Origin: Brenneria alni
GTDB lineage: Bacteria > Pseudomonadota > Gammaproteobacteria > Enterobacterales > Enterobacteriaceae
DNA length: 64,000 nt
Direction of reading: 5' to 3'
Assembly (NCBI RefSeq): GCF_003666245.1
Contig: NZ_MJLZ01000002.1
Location: 1 to 64,000 of the forward strand
The notes below the pieces were generated by a model. The model saw nothing but the letters and a program-made list of their open reading frames with translations. It searched no databases and was not told the DNA's origin. The translations under genes were made by a program, and so were the position numbers. Shown here one piece after another: positions 52,712-62,223 of this stretch; position 1 is the first letter of the stretch; each line of letters begins with the position of its first letter.

Positions 52712-53620
52712 TTATCGCCAATAAGGCGAATTATCCCAGGCCTGTTGCGCCGCACGTTGCCGGGACACCGTTGCCTGCGCGATATCGTCCATTGATCTGG
52801 CGTTAAAGAGGTTGCTTGAATAGCGCGTACTGGGGTCTTTGGAGACGGTTTTCTCATCACAAAAGTTGGTCATGGCGTCGCTTTGATCGATAAATGCGAG
52901 GGACTCTGGGCCGATAGCCGGGTAATTGTTGTCAGACAGATATTGGGATACTTCCGCTGTGGAAATGTGCGTAATGCGATTTAATATCTGAGCGCCAGGC
53001 GAAGGACTGGCATTACGTTCTCTTTGTTGATGTGGTTGCGGATTAGGGTGGCGATTGTCAGCCTGTTCGATCGTGACTGCGGAGGGATATCTGACCCAGG
53101 GATCAACCACAACGGTGTCTTTCTCACCCCATGTTTGATCGCGCGGATCGCCAATCAGCACGTAGTGATGGTCCCAGTCGTTATCCTCTACGTGGAGTAT
53201 CGGTGCATTGATGCGTTTTTGCGCCAGAAGAGTATAAGCGACATTTGCGTGTTCTTCGCATTCGCCCACCTGATGGCGAGCAGCTTCTTTCGCGTTGTAG
53301 AACGGTGTTGATGAGGATGTCTCCAAATTCCGCATCAATGAGCGAGCCAAAGACTCTCCCTGGGTGTATATAATATCTGCCTTTTGGTTGCCCGCCCCGT
53401 AAGGCAGAATCATTTTCACCTTGCGCAGCGTTTCCTGCGCCAGTTGCAGATGCTCCATTGTGGAGGCGCTGACGCTGACGCGTTTGCCTTCATAAGCGCC
53501 GATGCCCAAGTGCCCTGCGTTGACCGCGTCATGTAATTTAACTATATGCTCCCGGCTGAAATTTTCCAACGGGTTTACTGTAACGCCGCCGGGAAAGTAT
53601 CTGTCGTGTATGGGGTTCAT
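52712..53620 (-). CDS. Putative type III effector, Cys-His-Asp paralogue 2 (subfamily A)
   Basis: A 302-residue paralogue. Start at MNPIHDRYFPGG, as in paralogues 1 and 4; an in-frame ATG 24 bases upstream is not conserved. Triad residues Cys121, His151 (DHHYVLIGD) and Asp173 (VDPWVR) are present, but the cysteine sits in VGECEE rather than AGNCSE, so the residue before the nucleophile is Glu instead of Asn. A-type marks HDAV and KRV. The variable loop is one residue longer and Ser/Thr-rich (LETSSSTPF). The C-terminus NARSMDDIAQATVSRQRAAQ is shared with paralogue 4. Confidence 0.75.
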   Translation of the reverse strand: MNPIHDRYFPGGVTVNPLENFSREHIVKLHDAVNAGHLGIGAYEGKRVSVSASTMEHLQLAQETLRKVKMILPYGAGNQKADIIYTQGESLARSLMRNLETSSSTPFYNAKEAARHQVGECEEHANVAYTLLAQKRINAPILHVEDNDWDHHYVLIGDPRDQTWGEKDTVVVDPWVRYPSAVTIEQADNRHPNPQPHQQRERNASPSPGAQILNRITHISTAEVSQYLSDNNYPAIGPESLAFIDQSDAMTNFCDEKTVSKDPSTRYSSNLFNARSMDDIAQATVSRQRAAQQAWDNSPYWR

Positions 53621-53710
53621 GATGATTTTTATCCTGTTATTCAAATCGTTATGGCTATTCCAGCGTGAGTTGATTGCGGTGTTATGTAGTGTTCTGGCGT
53701 AACTCGAAGT

Positions 53711-54652
53711 TTAATAAGGTGATTGATTCCAAGCTTGTTGCACTGCATATTGGCGACTAACGGTGGTCTGGGCAATGCCATCCACTGTTGATGCGTTGTG
53801 TATGCCGCTTGAATAGCGCGTGCTGGGATCGCGAACGGCGATTTTTTCATCGGGCATGTCGCCGATTCCGCTGGCGCTGCACATTTCTGCAAACATATCG
53901 TCCCCGCTTTCGATGGGACGGAAAATGTCTTCAAGCAGCGAACTACCGATGGAGGGCTTGTTCTGTGAACTGAGGTAACGGGCGACCTCATTAGTAGTGA
54001 CGTGACTAACGTAGTTTAACGCCTGAGCCTCTGGTGCTGGGGCTGTGTTGCGCGCTCTTTGGAACAAGGGATTAGCGGCGGGATTTCGGTTGAGCGCCTG
54101 GGCAAGCGTGGCGGCGGCGGGGTATCTGACCCAGGGGTCGAATATTACCGTATCCTTTTCTCCCCAGGTATGATCGCGTGGATCGCCGATCAGCACGTAA
54201 CTATGATCCCATTCTCTGTCCGCCACTCTCAATATCGGCGCATTGATGCGTTGCCGGGCCAGAAGAGCATAACCGACGTCAGCTATTTCTGAGCAATTAC
54301 CCGCCTGATGACGCGCAGTGTTTAGTGCGCCGTCTATGGGATTGCTAACAGGAATATGCCGAAGCATCCTGGTACGAGCCCAGCTTTCGCCGCCGGTATA
54401 GATAACCTCCGATTTCTGGTTGCCTGCGCCGTAGGGCAGCATCATTTTCACTTTGCGCAGCGTGTCCTGCGCCAGTCGCAGATGCTCTATGGTGGAGGAG
54501 TTGACACTGATGTGCCTTCCTTCATAGTTGCCAATGCCTAAAGAATGGGCGCTGACAGCCTCATGTAATTTGACTACATGCTCCCGGCTGAAATTTTCCA
54601 ACGGGTTTACCGTAACGCCGCCAGGAAAGTATCTGTCGTGTATAGGGTTCAT
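53711..54652 (-). CDS. Putative type III effector, Cys-His-Asp paralogue 1 (subfamily B)
   Basis: A 313-residue protein, first of the five after the chaperone gene (51 bp gap). N-terminal block MNPIHDRYFPGG then LRKVKMMLPYGAGNQ (66-80); putative triad Cys120 (AGNCSE), His150 (DHSYVLIGD) and Asp172 (FDPWVR), spaced as in transglutaminase/papain-like folds. B-type marks HEAV and GRHISVNSS. It has a 10-15-residue insertion near 235-250 (IESGDDMFAEMCSASGIG) not seen in the others. No signal peptide or membrane segment. The N-terminal 80 residues, almost the same in all five, could serve secretion or chaperone binding. Confidence 0.77.
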   Translation of the reverse strand: MNPIHDRYFPGGVTVNPLENFSREHVVKLHEAVSAHSLGIGNYEGRHISVNSSTIEHLRLAQDTLRKVKMMLPYGAGNQKSEVIYTGGESWARTRMLRHIPVSNPIDGALNTARHQAGNCSEIADVGYALLARQRINAPILRVADREWDHSYVLIGDPRDHTWGEKDTVIFDPWVRYPAAATLAQALNRNPAANPLFQRARNTAPAPEAQALNYVSHVTTNEVARYLSSQNKPSIGSSLLEDIFRPIESGDDMFAEMCSASGIGDMPDEKIAVRDPSTRYSSGIHNASTVDGIAQTTVSRQYAVQQAWNQSPY

Positions 54653-54703
54653 GATGCTTTTTATCCTGTTGTCTGTTAGTCAGGCGGTGTTGCGACAAGG
54701 GCT

Positions 54704-55168
54704 TCATGCTTGCGTTTCGGCGTCAGAAACCGAGTCTGCTTTGCGCCCGACTTCAATTTGTTTAAGTAGCCAGTTTTTAAGTTTGGATGCGGTGTCGATG
54801 AATATGCCCACCAGCTTGTATGCTTCAATTTCATCCAACTCGGCCAGCGCTTGCCGGCATGAAAGTACGACCTGCATCTTATTGATATCAAGACCGATGT
54901 TGAAAACCGGGTGCTTAGTGTTCCACATGTTCATGGAAAGCAACGACAACAGGATGTTAGGCCGCACGCTGATGTCTGGCGCCAGTGAGGCAACCGGGCT
55001 CATGATATTCAGATAATCCTGCTGGTTGCCCAGCAACAAGATCTGTGTTTCGTCTTCCAGCGTGATGATATATACGTCGTGTCCGTTCTCCGCCGCTTTC
55101 TCCGTATCAATCTGATACCGCTTCATAAGTTTGGACATGACAATGTGGAAACCTCGCTTACTGCTCAT
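54704..55168 (-). CDS. Putative CesT-like type III secretion chaperone
   Basis: A 154-residue acidic protein with the alpha-beta-beta-beta-alpha-beta-beta-alpha pattern of class I type III chaperones: helix 1 about 4-20 (FHIVMSKLMKRYQ), strands with YIITLEDETQILLLG, the helix ILLSLLSMNMWN that usually follows the central strands, IGLDINKMQVVLSCRQ, and a long C-terminal helix (about 115-143). It is first in an operon led by a perfect hrp box and precedes five paralogous genes. GGAGAT lies 8 bases before the ATG. Binding partners are inferred from position; detailed sequence similarity is low. Confidence 0.72.
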   Translation of the reverse strand: MSSKRGFHIVMSKLMKRYQIDTEKAAENGHDVYIITLEDETQILLLGNQQDYLNIMSPVASLAPDISVRPNILLSLLSMNMWNTKHPVFNIGLDINKMQVVLSCRQALAELDEIEAYKLVGIFIDTASKLKNWLLKQIEVGRKADSVSDAETQA

Positions 55169-55193
55169 ACCGTTATCTCCTTCTCAATTTCTC

Positions 55194-55221
55194 TGAGTGG
55201 CGGAAGAGTAGCTTGGGTTCC
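55194..55221 (-). promoter_or_regulatory. Canonical hrp box for the chaperone-paralogue operon
   Basis: On the minus strand, GGAACC, a 15-base spacer, then CCACTCA: an exact fit to the HrpL promoter consensus. It ends 26 bp upstream of the chaperone ATG. This ties the six-gene operon to the type III secretion regulon. Confidence 0.9.
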
Positions 55222-55229
55222 GTGTGGAA

Positions 55230-55277
55230 TGAAAAATAAAGAGGGGCGGAATAATGCTGGTGAAAGCGGTATTCCGC
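55230..55277 (-). terminator. Terminator of the xseB-ispA-dxs operon
   Basis: Read on the minus strand, GCGGAATA and TATTCCGC form an 8-bp stem with a 16-base loop, followed by CCCTCTTTATTTTT. It separates dxs transcription from the hrp-box operon downstream in the same direction. Confidence 0.7.
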
Positions 55278-55290
55278 GTTGGGGACGTGG

Positions 55291-57153
55291 TTAGGCTTGC
55301 CACTCCTTGATACGACGGGCAATGCCTGCGGCGTTTAACCCAAGATCGGCGCGGATTTCCTCTTGCGAACCCTGGGGAACGAAAGCGTCCGGCAGGCCGA
55401 TATTCAGCACCGGCAGCGCCACGCGTTGCGACATCAGCAGTTCGTTGACGCCGCTGCCCGCCCCGCCCATGACCGCATTTTCTTCCAGCGTCACCAGCGT
55501 GTGGTGCGTGTTTGCCAGTTCCAGAATCAGCGCGTCATCCAGTGGTTTAACAAATCGCATATCAACCAGCGTGGCGTTCAGCTTATCCGCCACCTTTTGC
55601 GCTTCCGGCAATAGTGTACCGAAGTTCAGAATGGCAATATCGCTACCCTGACGCCGGACCACACCTTTACCAATAGGCAGGTCAGTCAGCGGTGTAAATG
55701 CTGCTCCGGTGCCGTTTCCTCGGGGATAGCGTACTGCTGTCGGCCCTTTTTTATAGTGATAGCCAGTGTGCAGCATCTGGCGACATTCATTTTCGTCGCT
55801 CGGCGTCATAATGACCATGTTGGGGATACAACGTAAAAATGACAGATCGAAAGCACCCTGATGCGTTTGCCCGTCAGCCCCGACAATACCGCCACGATCG
55901 ATGGCAAACAGTACCGGTAGATTCTGGATGGCGACATCGTGAATAACCTGATCGTAGGCGCGCTGTAAAAATGTGGAATAAATAGCCACCACCGGGTGAT
56001 AACCACCCACAGCCAGTCCGGCAGCGAACGTCACGGCGTGTTGTTCCGCAATCGCGACATCAAAATATTGCTGCGGGTATTCACGCGAAAATTGAACCAT
56101 GCCGGAACCTTCGCGCATGGCCGGGGTGACGGCCATTAACTTACTATCTTTAGCTGCGGTTTCCTGTAGCCATTGACCGAAAATTTTAGAGTAGGTCGGT
56201 AGGCTATCTTTACTTTTTGGTAGTTCGCCGCTGGCGGGATCGAACCTGGGTACGGCATGCCAACTGATGGGATCCAGCTCTGCCGGTGCATAGCCTTTCC
56301 CTTTTTTAGTCATAATATGCAGTAGCTGCGGGCCTTTCAGGCTACGCATGTTTTTCAGCGTCTGAGTCAGAGCCTGCACATCGTGACCATCTACCGGGCC
56401 GATATAATTAAAACCCAGTTCTTCAAATAGGGTGCCGGGAACCACCATCCCTTTGAGGTGCTCTTCCGTGCGTCTGATCAGCTCTTTAATCGGCGGCAGG
56501 CCGGATAAAACTCTTTTCCCACCTTCACGCAGGCTGGCGTAAAGTTTGCCTGACAGCAATTGCGCGAGATGGTTATTCAGTGCGCCGACGTTTTCTGATA
56601 TCGACATTTCATTGTCGTTCAGCACTACCAGCAGGTCTGACTTGATGTCGCCAGCGTGGTTCATGGCTTCAAAAGCCATGCCCGCAGTAATGGCGCCATC
56701 ACCAATCACGCAAACGGTGCGGCGGCCTTTCCCTTCTCGTTCAGCGGCTACCGCCATACCAAGCCCGGCGCTGATTGAAGTAGATGAATGACCGACGCTC
56801 AATACGTCATATTCACTTTCATCCCGCCACGGGAACGGGTGTAAACCGCCTTTCTGGCGGATGGTTGAAATACGGTCGCGACGGCCAGTCAGAATTTTGT
56901 GCGGATAGGCCTGATGGCCAACATCCCAGACCAGGTGGTCAAAAGGCGTGTTGTAGACATAATGCAGCGCGACCGTCAGCTCGACAGTACCTAATCCTGA
57001 GGCAAAATGGCCGCTTGAACGACTGACGCTGTCCAGCAAATATTGGCGAAGTTCATCACACAGCTTCGGCAGGCTTTCTTTCGGTAGCAGACGTAATTCA
57101 TCGGGTGTTTCCACTAACGATAATGTAGGGTATTTCGCGGTATCAAAACTCAT
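55291..57153 (-). CDS. dxs: 1-Deoxy-D-xylulose-5-phosphate synthase
   Basis: Thiamine-diphosphate enzyme that condenses pyruvate and glyceraldehyde 3-phosphate, the first step of the MEP isoprenoid pathway. The 620 residues include GHQAYPHK near 80, the ThDP motif [16 protein letters not shown] near 151, the catalytic glutamate in [10 protein letters not shown] near 370 and the C-terminal transketolase domain. Last gene of xseB-ispA-dxs, 20 bp after ispA. In E. coli yajO follows; here the hrp-box operon does. Confidence 0.97.
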   Translation of the reverse strand: MSFDTAKYPTLSLVETPDELRLLPKESLPKLCDELRQYLLDSVSRSSGHFASGLGTVELTVALHYVYNTPFDHLVWDVGHQAYPHKILTGRRDRISTIRQKGGLHPFPWRDESEYDVLSVGHSSTSISAGLGMAVAAEREGKGRRTVCVIGDGAITAGMAFEAMNHAGDIKSDLLVVLNDNEMSISENVGALNNHLAQLLSGKLYASLREGGKRVLSGLPPIKELIRRTEEHLKGMVVPGTLFEELGFNYIGPVDGHDVQALTQTLKNMRSLKGPQLLHIMTKKGKGYAPAELDPISWHAVPRFDPASGELPKSKDSLPTYSKIFGQWLQETAAKDSKLMAVTPAMREGSGMVQFSREYPQQYFDVAIAEQHAVTFAAGLAVGGYHPVVAIYSTFLQRAYDQVIHDVAIQNLPVLFAIDRGGIVGADGQTHQGAFDLSFLRCIPNMVIMTPSDENECRQMLHTGYHYKKGPTAVRYPRGNGTGAAFTPLTDLPIGKGVVRRQGSDIAILNFGTLLPEAQKVADKLNATLVDMRFVKPLDDALILELANTHHTLVTLEENAVMGGAGSGVNELLMSQRVALPVLNIGLPDAFVPQGSQEEIRADLGLNAAGIARRIKEWQA

Positions 57154-57173
57154 TAGAGACTCATTCAGAGATT

Positions 57174-58085
57174 TTATTTATTGCGCTCAACGATAAAATT
57201 CGCCAGCGCTTGTAATGGCGCAATATTCAGTGGTGTCTGGCTGGATGTTGCTAAATCATCCAGCGCTGCCAGTGATTCCTGGTAAAGAGCCTGGGCTTTT
57301 TCCCGTGCGCCTCCCAAGCCCAGTAAACCGGGGTAGGTGCTTTTCCCCAGTTGTTGATCGGCGCCCTGACGTTTGCCCGTCGTGGCGCTGTCCCCGACCA
57401 CATCTAAAATATCGTCCTGTACCTGGAATGCCAGACCGATAGCGTTGGCGTAACGATCAAGGCAAGGCAACGCAGCCCGGCCCGGATCGCCTGCCGCCAG
57501 CGCGCCCAGTCTCACTGCGGCGCGGATCAGCGCACCGGTTTTATGCCGGTGAATTTGCTCCAGCGCGGCTAAATCTACCTGATGGCCTTCCGCCGCCAAA
57601 TCCAGTGCCTGACCGCCGCACATACCAGCGACGCCACTGGCCTGCGCTAGCTCGGATAACATCGCCAGCCGGGAGCGGTCTGTAACCTGTGGCATCGGTG
57701 CGTCGGCCAAAATTGAGAAAGCCAACGTTTGCAGGGCATCTCCGGCCAAAATGGCATTGGCTTCGCCAAACTTAATATGGCAGGTTGGCTGACCACGGCG
57801 CAGGTCATCATCGTCCATCGCCGGGAGATCGTCGTGGATTAATGAATAGGCGTGAATGCATTCTACCGCGGCGGCGGGCGCATCCAGACTTTCCAACGGC
57901 ATACCAAACAGTTCACCCGTAGTATAAACCAGAAACGGACGCAGCCGCTTGCCGCCTAACAATGAACCATAGCCCATGGCATTGACCAGTGGACTACTCT
58001 GAAACGGCAGCGCGGAGATAAAATGGCTTAAAATACGGTTCGTCCGCTGGTGGTGAGCATTCAATTGCGCAGAGAAATCTGTCAT
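57174..58085 (-). CDS. ispA: Farnesyl diphosphate synthase
   Basis: Makes farnesyl diphosphate from IPP and DMAPP/GPP. First aspartate-rich motif [14 protein letters not shown] near 85-98 and second DDILD near 225-229; GGKRLRP near 46 binds IPP. The 303 residues are close to the E. coli length. It overlaps xseB by 4 bp. Confidence 0.96.
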   Translation of the reverse strand: MTDFSAQLNAHHQRTNRILSHFISALPFQSSPLVNAMGYGSLLGGKRLRPFLVYTTGELFGMPLESLDAPAAAVECIHAYSLIHDDLPAMDDDDLRRGQPTCHIKFGEANAILAGDALQTLAFSILADAPMPQVTDRSRLAMLSELAQASGVAGMCGGQALDLAAEGHQVDLAALEQIHRHKTGALIRAAVRLGALAAGDPGRAALPCLDRYANAIGLAFQVQDDILDVVGDSATTGKRQGADQQLGKSTYPGLLGLGGAREKAQALYQESLAALDDLATSSQTPLNIAPLQALANFIVERNK

Positions 58086-58330
58086 AGCGGTTCACTGTCC
58101 GGGGTAAACGGTGACAATGCCGCATCGGGTTCATCACTCAACAGGATCTGTACCCGCTGCTCCGCCTGTTGCAGTTTCTGTTGTCCCTGGCGTGCAAGCT
58201 GTATTCCATGCTCAAATTCATTCAGCGCCTCTTCCAATGGCAATTCACCAGATTCAAGACGGGTAACGATTTTTTCCAGTTCGTTCAGCGAGTTTTCAAA
58301 GCTCACTGACTGCTCGATTTTTTTTGGCAT
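58082..58330 (-). CDS. xseB: Exodeoxyribonuclease VII small subunit
   Basis: An 82-residue helical subunit of ExoVII, which degrades single-stranded DNA. The signature [26 protein letters not shown] is clear. First gene of the xseB-ispA-dxs operon; divergent from thiI across a 232-bp region. Confidence 0.96.
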   Translation of the reverse strand: MPKKIEQSVSFENSLNELEKIVTRLESGELPLEEALNEFEHGIQLARQGQQKLQQAEQRVQILLSDEPDAALSPFTPDSEPL

Positions 58331-58562
58331 AATATTTTCGTGATCCTGGTTTATACGGCTAAAGCGCAGAGTAAATTCTTACCTGATGCCGCCGCAATGT
58401 TGTCTGCAACGCCAATTACTTTGGGTAGGTATAATGATATACTCCGCGCCCTGGACGCTATTGGTAAAATCATCTTTGTGATGCTGATTTTACCGATAAC
58501 GTAATTTTAGTGCTCAGGGGTAAATTTATTTACGCCTTTCTGACCAAGTAACGACAGCCACC

Positions 58563-60011
58563 ATGAAGTTTATCATTAAATTGTTCCCGGAAATCACCAT
58601 CAAGAGCCAATCTGTGCGGTTGCGCTTTATTAAAATTCTGACTGGGAACATCCGCAACGTATTAAAACACCATGATGAAACGCTGGCGGTTGTCCGTCAC
58701 TGGGATCATATCGAAGTTCGCGCAAAAGACGAGAGTCAGCGTGAGATTATTCGTGATGCGCTGACGCGGATTCCCGGCATTCACCATATCCTTGATGTTG
58801 AAGATCATTCCTATACTGACGTTCATGATATTTTTGAGCAAACGCTGGCGCTGTACCGTGGGCAACTGGAAGGGAAGACATTCTGTGTTCGCGTAAAACG
58901 CCGGGGCAAGCATGAGTTTAGCTCTCAGGACGTTGAACGCTATGTCGGCGGTGGTCTGAATCAGCACATTGAAACCGCCAGGGTAAACCTCACCTCGCCG
59001 CAGGTTACCGTTCATCTGGAGATCGAGCAGGATCGGTTGCTGCTGATTAACGGACGCTATGAAGGGATTGGCGGTTTCCCGATTGGTACGCAAGAGGATG
59101 TGCTGTCGCTGATCTCAGGCGGTTTTGATTCCGGCGTCTCCAGCTATATGCTGATGCGCCGCGGCTGCCGGGTGCATTACTGTTTTTTTAATCTGGGCGG
59201 CGCCGCGCATGAAATTGGTGTTAAACAGGTGGCGCATTATTTGTGGAATCGCTTTGGCAGTTCGCACCGGGTACGTTTTATCGCCATTGATTTTGAACCG
59301 ATTGTCGGCGAAATCCTGGAAAAAATCGATGATGGGCAAATGGGCGTAGTGCTTAAACGCATGATGGTGCGGGCGGCCTCCCAAATAGCTGAACGTTATG
59401 GCGTACAGGCTTTGGTAACCGGTGAAGCATTAGGGCAGGTTTCCAGTCAGACGCTGACCAATCTGCGTCTGATTGATAATGCTGCTGATACCTTGATTTT
59501 GCGTCCGCTGATTTCTCATGACAAAGAGCACATCATCAGGCAGGCCCGTGAGCTGGGAACGGAAGACTTTGCCAAGACGATGCCGGAATACTGCGGAGTG
59601 ATTTCCAAAAGCCCCACGGTGAAAGCGGTGAAATCTAAAATCGAGCTGGAAGAAAGCCATTTCGATTTCACTATTCTGGCGCGTGTGGTCAGCGAAGCCC
59701 GCAATATGGATATCCGTGAAATCGCCGAGCAAACCCGTCAGGAAGTGGTTGAAGTGGAAACCGTGGCGGCTTTGGCTCCGACAGAGGTGTTACTGGATAT
59801 CCGTGCGCCGGATGAACAGGAAGATAACCCGCTGGTGTTGGAGCAGGCGGAGGTTAAATCTTTGCCATTTTACAAACTGAGCACTCAGTTTGGCGATTTG
59901 GACCAGAGTAAAACCTATCTGCTCTATTGCGAACGCGGCGTGATGAGCCGTTTACAGGCGCTTTACCTGCGTGAACAAGGATTCAGCAACGTGAAAGTAT
60001 ATCGCCCGTAG
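58563..60011 (+). CDS. thiI: tRNA 4-thiouridine synthase/thiamine sulfurtransferase
   Basis: Adds sulfur to U8 of tRNA and supplies ThiS thiocarboxylate for thiamine. Domains in order: ferredoxin-like and THUMP (about 1-165), PP-loop ATPase with SGGFDSG near 183-189, and a C-terminal rhodanese domain with active Cys456 in YCERGVMS. The 482 residues equal the E. coli length, and the enterobacterial rhodanese extension is intact. Confidence 0.97.
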   Translation: MKFIIKLFPEITIKSQSVRLRFIKILTGNIRNVLKHHDETLAVVRHWDHIEVRAKDESQREIIRDALTRIPGIHHILDVEDHSYTDVHDIFEQTLALYRGQLEGKTFCVRVKRRGKHEFSSQDVERYVGGGLNQHIETARVNLTSPQVTVHLEIEQDRLLLINGRYEGIGGFPIGTQEDVLSLISGGFDSGVSSYMLMRRGCRVHYCFFNLGGAAHEIGVKQVAHYLWNRFGSSHRVRFIAIDFEPIVGEILEKIDDGQMGVVLKRMMVRAASQIAERYGVQALVTGEALGQVSSQTLTNLRLIDNAADTLILRPLISHDKEHIIRQARELGTEDFAKTMPEYCGVISKSPTVKAVKSKIELEESHFDFTILARVVSEARNMDIREIAEQTRQEVVEVETVAALAPTEVLLDIRAPDEQEDNPLVLEQAEVKSLPFYKLSTQFGDLDQSKTYLLYCERGVMSRLQALYLREQGFSNVKVYRP

Positions 60012-60037
60012 TGAGTGAGAAGACAGCGCCTGGACGG

Positions 60038-60628
60038 TTAATCCTGATAGTTATAGATACCGGGCGGCAGGATTAACTGTGCCGCCACCTCTGCCGCTTT
60101 TGCCTTGCCCAGCAGCAGGTCAATCAGCTTCAGGGCGAAATCCATACTGGTGCCAGGCCCCTGTGTTGTCAGCAGGCTGACACGGGGATCGTAAACGACG
60201 CGTTTTTCCATCCATTTTTCTGGCGCAATCTTATCTTTCAAGGCCGGGTAACCGGTCATATTGCCGACAGGGAAAAGCTGGTGGTGCTCAAGCACCAGTG
60301 CGGGCGTGGCGCACATGGCCGCCACGATTTTCCCTTCCTGATGTATCTGACGGATACATTCCACCAGAACGGGGCTGTCGCGGAAACATTCGGCGCCTTG
60401 CAAGCCACCGGGTAACACCAGTGCGTCAAAATGCCGATCGGCGACCGCGACCAGCGGGGCATCGGCTAAAAGCCTTACCCCGCGGGAACAGGCAATTTCG
60501 AGGTTGCCATCACTGGCAACGCTGGCAAGCGTAACCTGAATGCCCGCTCTGACCAGCAGGTCTATAGTTGTGACGGCTTCGATTTCTTCGCTACCAGGAG
60601 CCAGACACACCAGTACCGATGCGCTCAT
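60038..60628 (-). CDS. yajL: DJ-1/PfpI-family protein YajL
   Basis: A 196-residue DJ-1 homologue with chaperone and deglycase activities reported in E. coli. The nucleophile elbow Cys is in AAMCATPA near 106, with Glu in [10 protein letters not shown] near 15. Start set at [12 protein letters not shown], with AGGA 8 bases upstream; a longer frame adds 10 residues. The 5' end overlaps panE by 38 bp, as in E. coli, so translation is probably coupled. Confidence 0.94.
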   Translation of the reverse strand: MSASVLVCLAPGSEEIEAVTTIDLLVRAGIQVTLASVASDGNLEIACSRGVRLLADAPLVAVADRHFDALVLPGGLQGAECFRDSPVLVECIRQIHQEGKIVAAMCATPALVLEHHQLFPVGNMTGYPALKDKIAPEKWMEKRVVYDPRVSLLTTQGPGTSMDFALKLIDLLLGKAKAAEVAAQLILPPGIYNYQD

Positions 60629-61499
60629 ATTCATTTTCCTTACGCTTGATTTTTTCAAACAGGCGGCTGTTTTCGGGCAACGTCAGGCCGTGGATACGCG
60701 CCCGTTGCAGCAAATAACCGGTGATGTAGTCAATCTCGGTATGCCGTTGAGCCAAAATATCCTGCAACATGGAAGAAGTATTGGCCGCAGTATTTTGAAT
60801 GATTTGGTAAACATAAATGAGCAAGCTGTCCGCTGACGTATGGAAACCTTCCCTTTCCATTACGCTGGCGATTTCCTGACAGAGTGACCTGGCCTGTTGC
60901 GAGTATGCCCTTAAGTCGCCGTTGGTGCACTCGTATACGGCTGTCAGTGGATTAATCACACAGTTGGCCGCCAGCTTCAGCCAGCAAGTCACTGTAATAT
61001 CGTTGTGCCAGGCGACATCGGGCAGGGCCTGATGCAAAATTTCAGCAAAGCGGCTTGGCGCTTCCGCGTTGCCGACTGCGCCAATATGTGTTGTTCCAGC
61101 GGCGACGTGCACCACAGTGGTCGCATCACGTCGCGCTGCATGCGTGGTGATACCGGAGATCAGCGGTTGCCTGAGCGGAGGGAGTTCCTCGCGGGTGCCC
61201 ATGCCGTTGTGCAACAATAGTATAGTGCATGTGGGGTTTAACTGTGGCAGCAGAGCACGCACGGCATCGGAAACCTGCCAGGCTTTCAATGTGACCAACA
61301 GCAGCTCACTGTGTGCGAGATGAGCCGGATCGTTAGCGGTCAGATTGAGATTAGTGTGCTGTCCATCTAAACGGACTACATTGACCGGGCAGTACGGCTG
61401 AGGTATTCGCAACCATCCCTGAATATCATGCCCCTGATGATGTAAGGCCGCGAGCCATAGCTGTCCTAGCGCGCCGCAACCAAGAACGGTTATTTTCAT
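60591..61499 (-). CDS. panE: 2-Dehydropantoate 2-reductase
   Basis: NADPH-dependent ketopantoate reductase in pantothenate and CoA synthesis. The nucleotide-binding GCGALGQLW motif is at 7-15; catalytic Lys in [15 protein letters not shown] near 176 and Glu near 256 lie in the C-terminal helical domain. The 302 residues are normal. Divergent from yajQ. Confidence 0.95.
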   Translation of the reverse strand: MKITVLGCGALGQLWLAALHHQGHDIQGWLRIPQPYCPVNVVRLDGQHTNLNLTANDPAHLAHSELLLVTLKAWQVSDAVRALLPQLNPTCTILLLHNGMGTREELPPLRQPLISGITTHAARRDATTVVHVAAGTTHIGAVGNAEAPSRFAEILHQALPDVAWHNDITVTCWLKLAANCVINPLTAVYECTNGDLRAYSQQARSLCQEIASVMEREGFHTSADSLLIYVYQIIQNTAANTSSMLQDILAQRHTEIDYITGYLLQRARIHGLTLPENSRLFEKIKRKENEYERIGTGVSGSW

Positions 61500-61698
61500 T
61501 TGATTCTCCCTTTATGAATACGGGAACTGGCGCTCTTGTTTAGCCAATCATAGGCGATTATTCGCAGAGATGTTGGTTTATCAGGCTAATGAATCTATGC
61601 CGCCGAGTAAAGCCTGACCCAGGTTTCGACTCGCATTTTGTTTATGGTAGAGGAGCGGTTATTATGCTCGCCAGCCACATTTGTCAGGAGAGCGAATT

Positions 61699-62190
61699 AT
61701 GCCATCTTTCGATATTGTTTCGGAAATTGATATGCAGGAAGTCCGTAATGCGGTGGAAAATGCCACGCGTGAATTGAGTACCCGTTGGGATTTCCGCAAT
61801 GTTCCGGCCAGCTTTGAACTGAATGAAAAATCACAAAGTATTAAAGCAGCCAGCGAGTCGGATTTTCAGGTTCAGCAGTTGATTGATATTCTGCGCGAAA
61901 AATTGATGAAGCGTGGCATTGAAGGCAGTTCGCTGGAAATTCCAGAAGAAATGGATCACAGCGGTAAAACGTACAGCGTTGAAGCCAGGCTGAAGCAGGG
62001 GATTGAAAGCGCGCTGGCGAAAAAAATCGTTAAGCTGATTAAAGACAGCAAATTGAAAGTGCAGGCTCAAATTCAAGGCGAACAGGTACGGGTGACGGGG
62101 AAATCGCGTGATGACTTACAGGGCGCAATGGCGTTGGTACGCGGCGCTGATTTAGGTCAACCTTTCCAGTTCACCAATTTCCGTGATTAA
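61699..62190 (+). CDS. yajQ: YajQ-family nucleotide/RNA-binding protein
   Basis: A 163-residue protein with two ferredoxin-like repeats, of the UPF0234 family; the Xanthomonas homologue binds cyclic di-GMP. The start at [19 protein letters not shown] is preceded by CAGGAG. The window also encodes a c-di-GMP synthase (siaD), so a link is possible but unsupported. A terminator shared with yajR follows. Confidence 0.94.
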   Translation: MPSFDIVSEIDMQEVRNAVENATRELSTRWDFRNVPASFELNEKSQSIKAASESDFQVQQLIDILREKLMKRGIEGSSLEIPEEMDHSGKTYSVEARLKQGIESALAKKIVKLIKDSKLKVQAQIQGEQVRVTGKSRDDLQGAMALVRGADLGQPFQFTNFRD

Positions 62191-62199
62191 GTTTTTATT

Positions 62200-62223
62200 G
62201 GCCAGCATTGCTGGCCTGTTTTT
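62200..62223. terminator. Terminator between convergent yajQ and yajR
   Basis: GGCCAG and CTGGCC with a 5-base loop, then TGTTTTT, 9 bp after the yajQ stop and touching the yajR stop. Confidence 0.8.
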
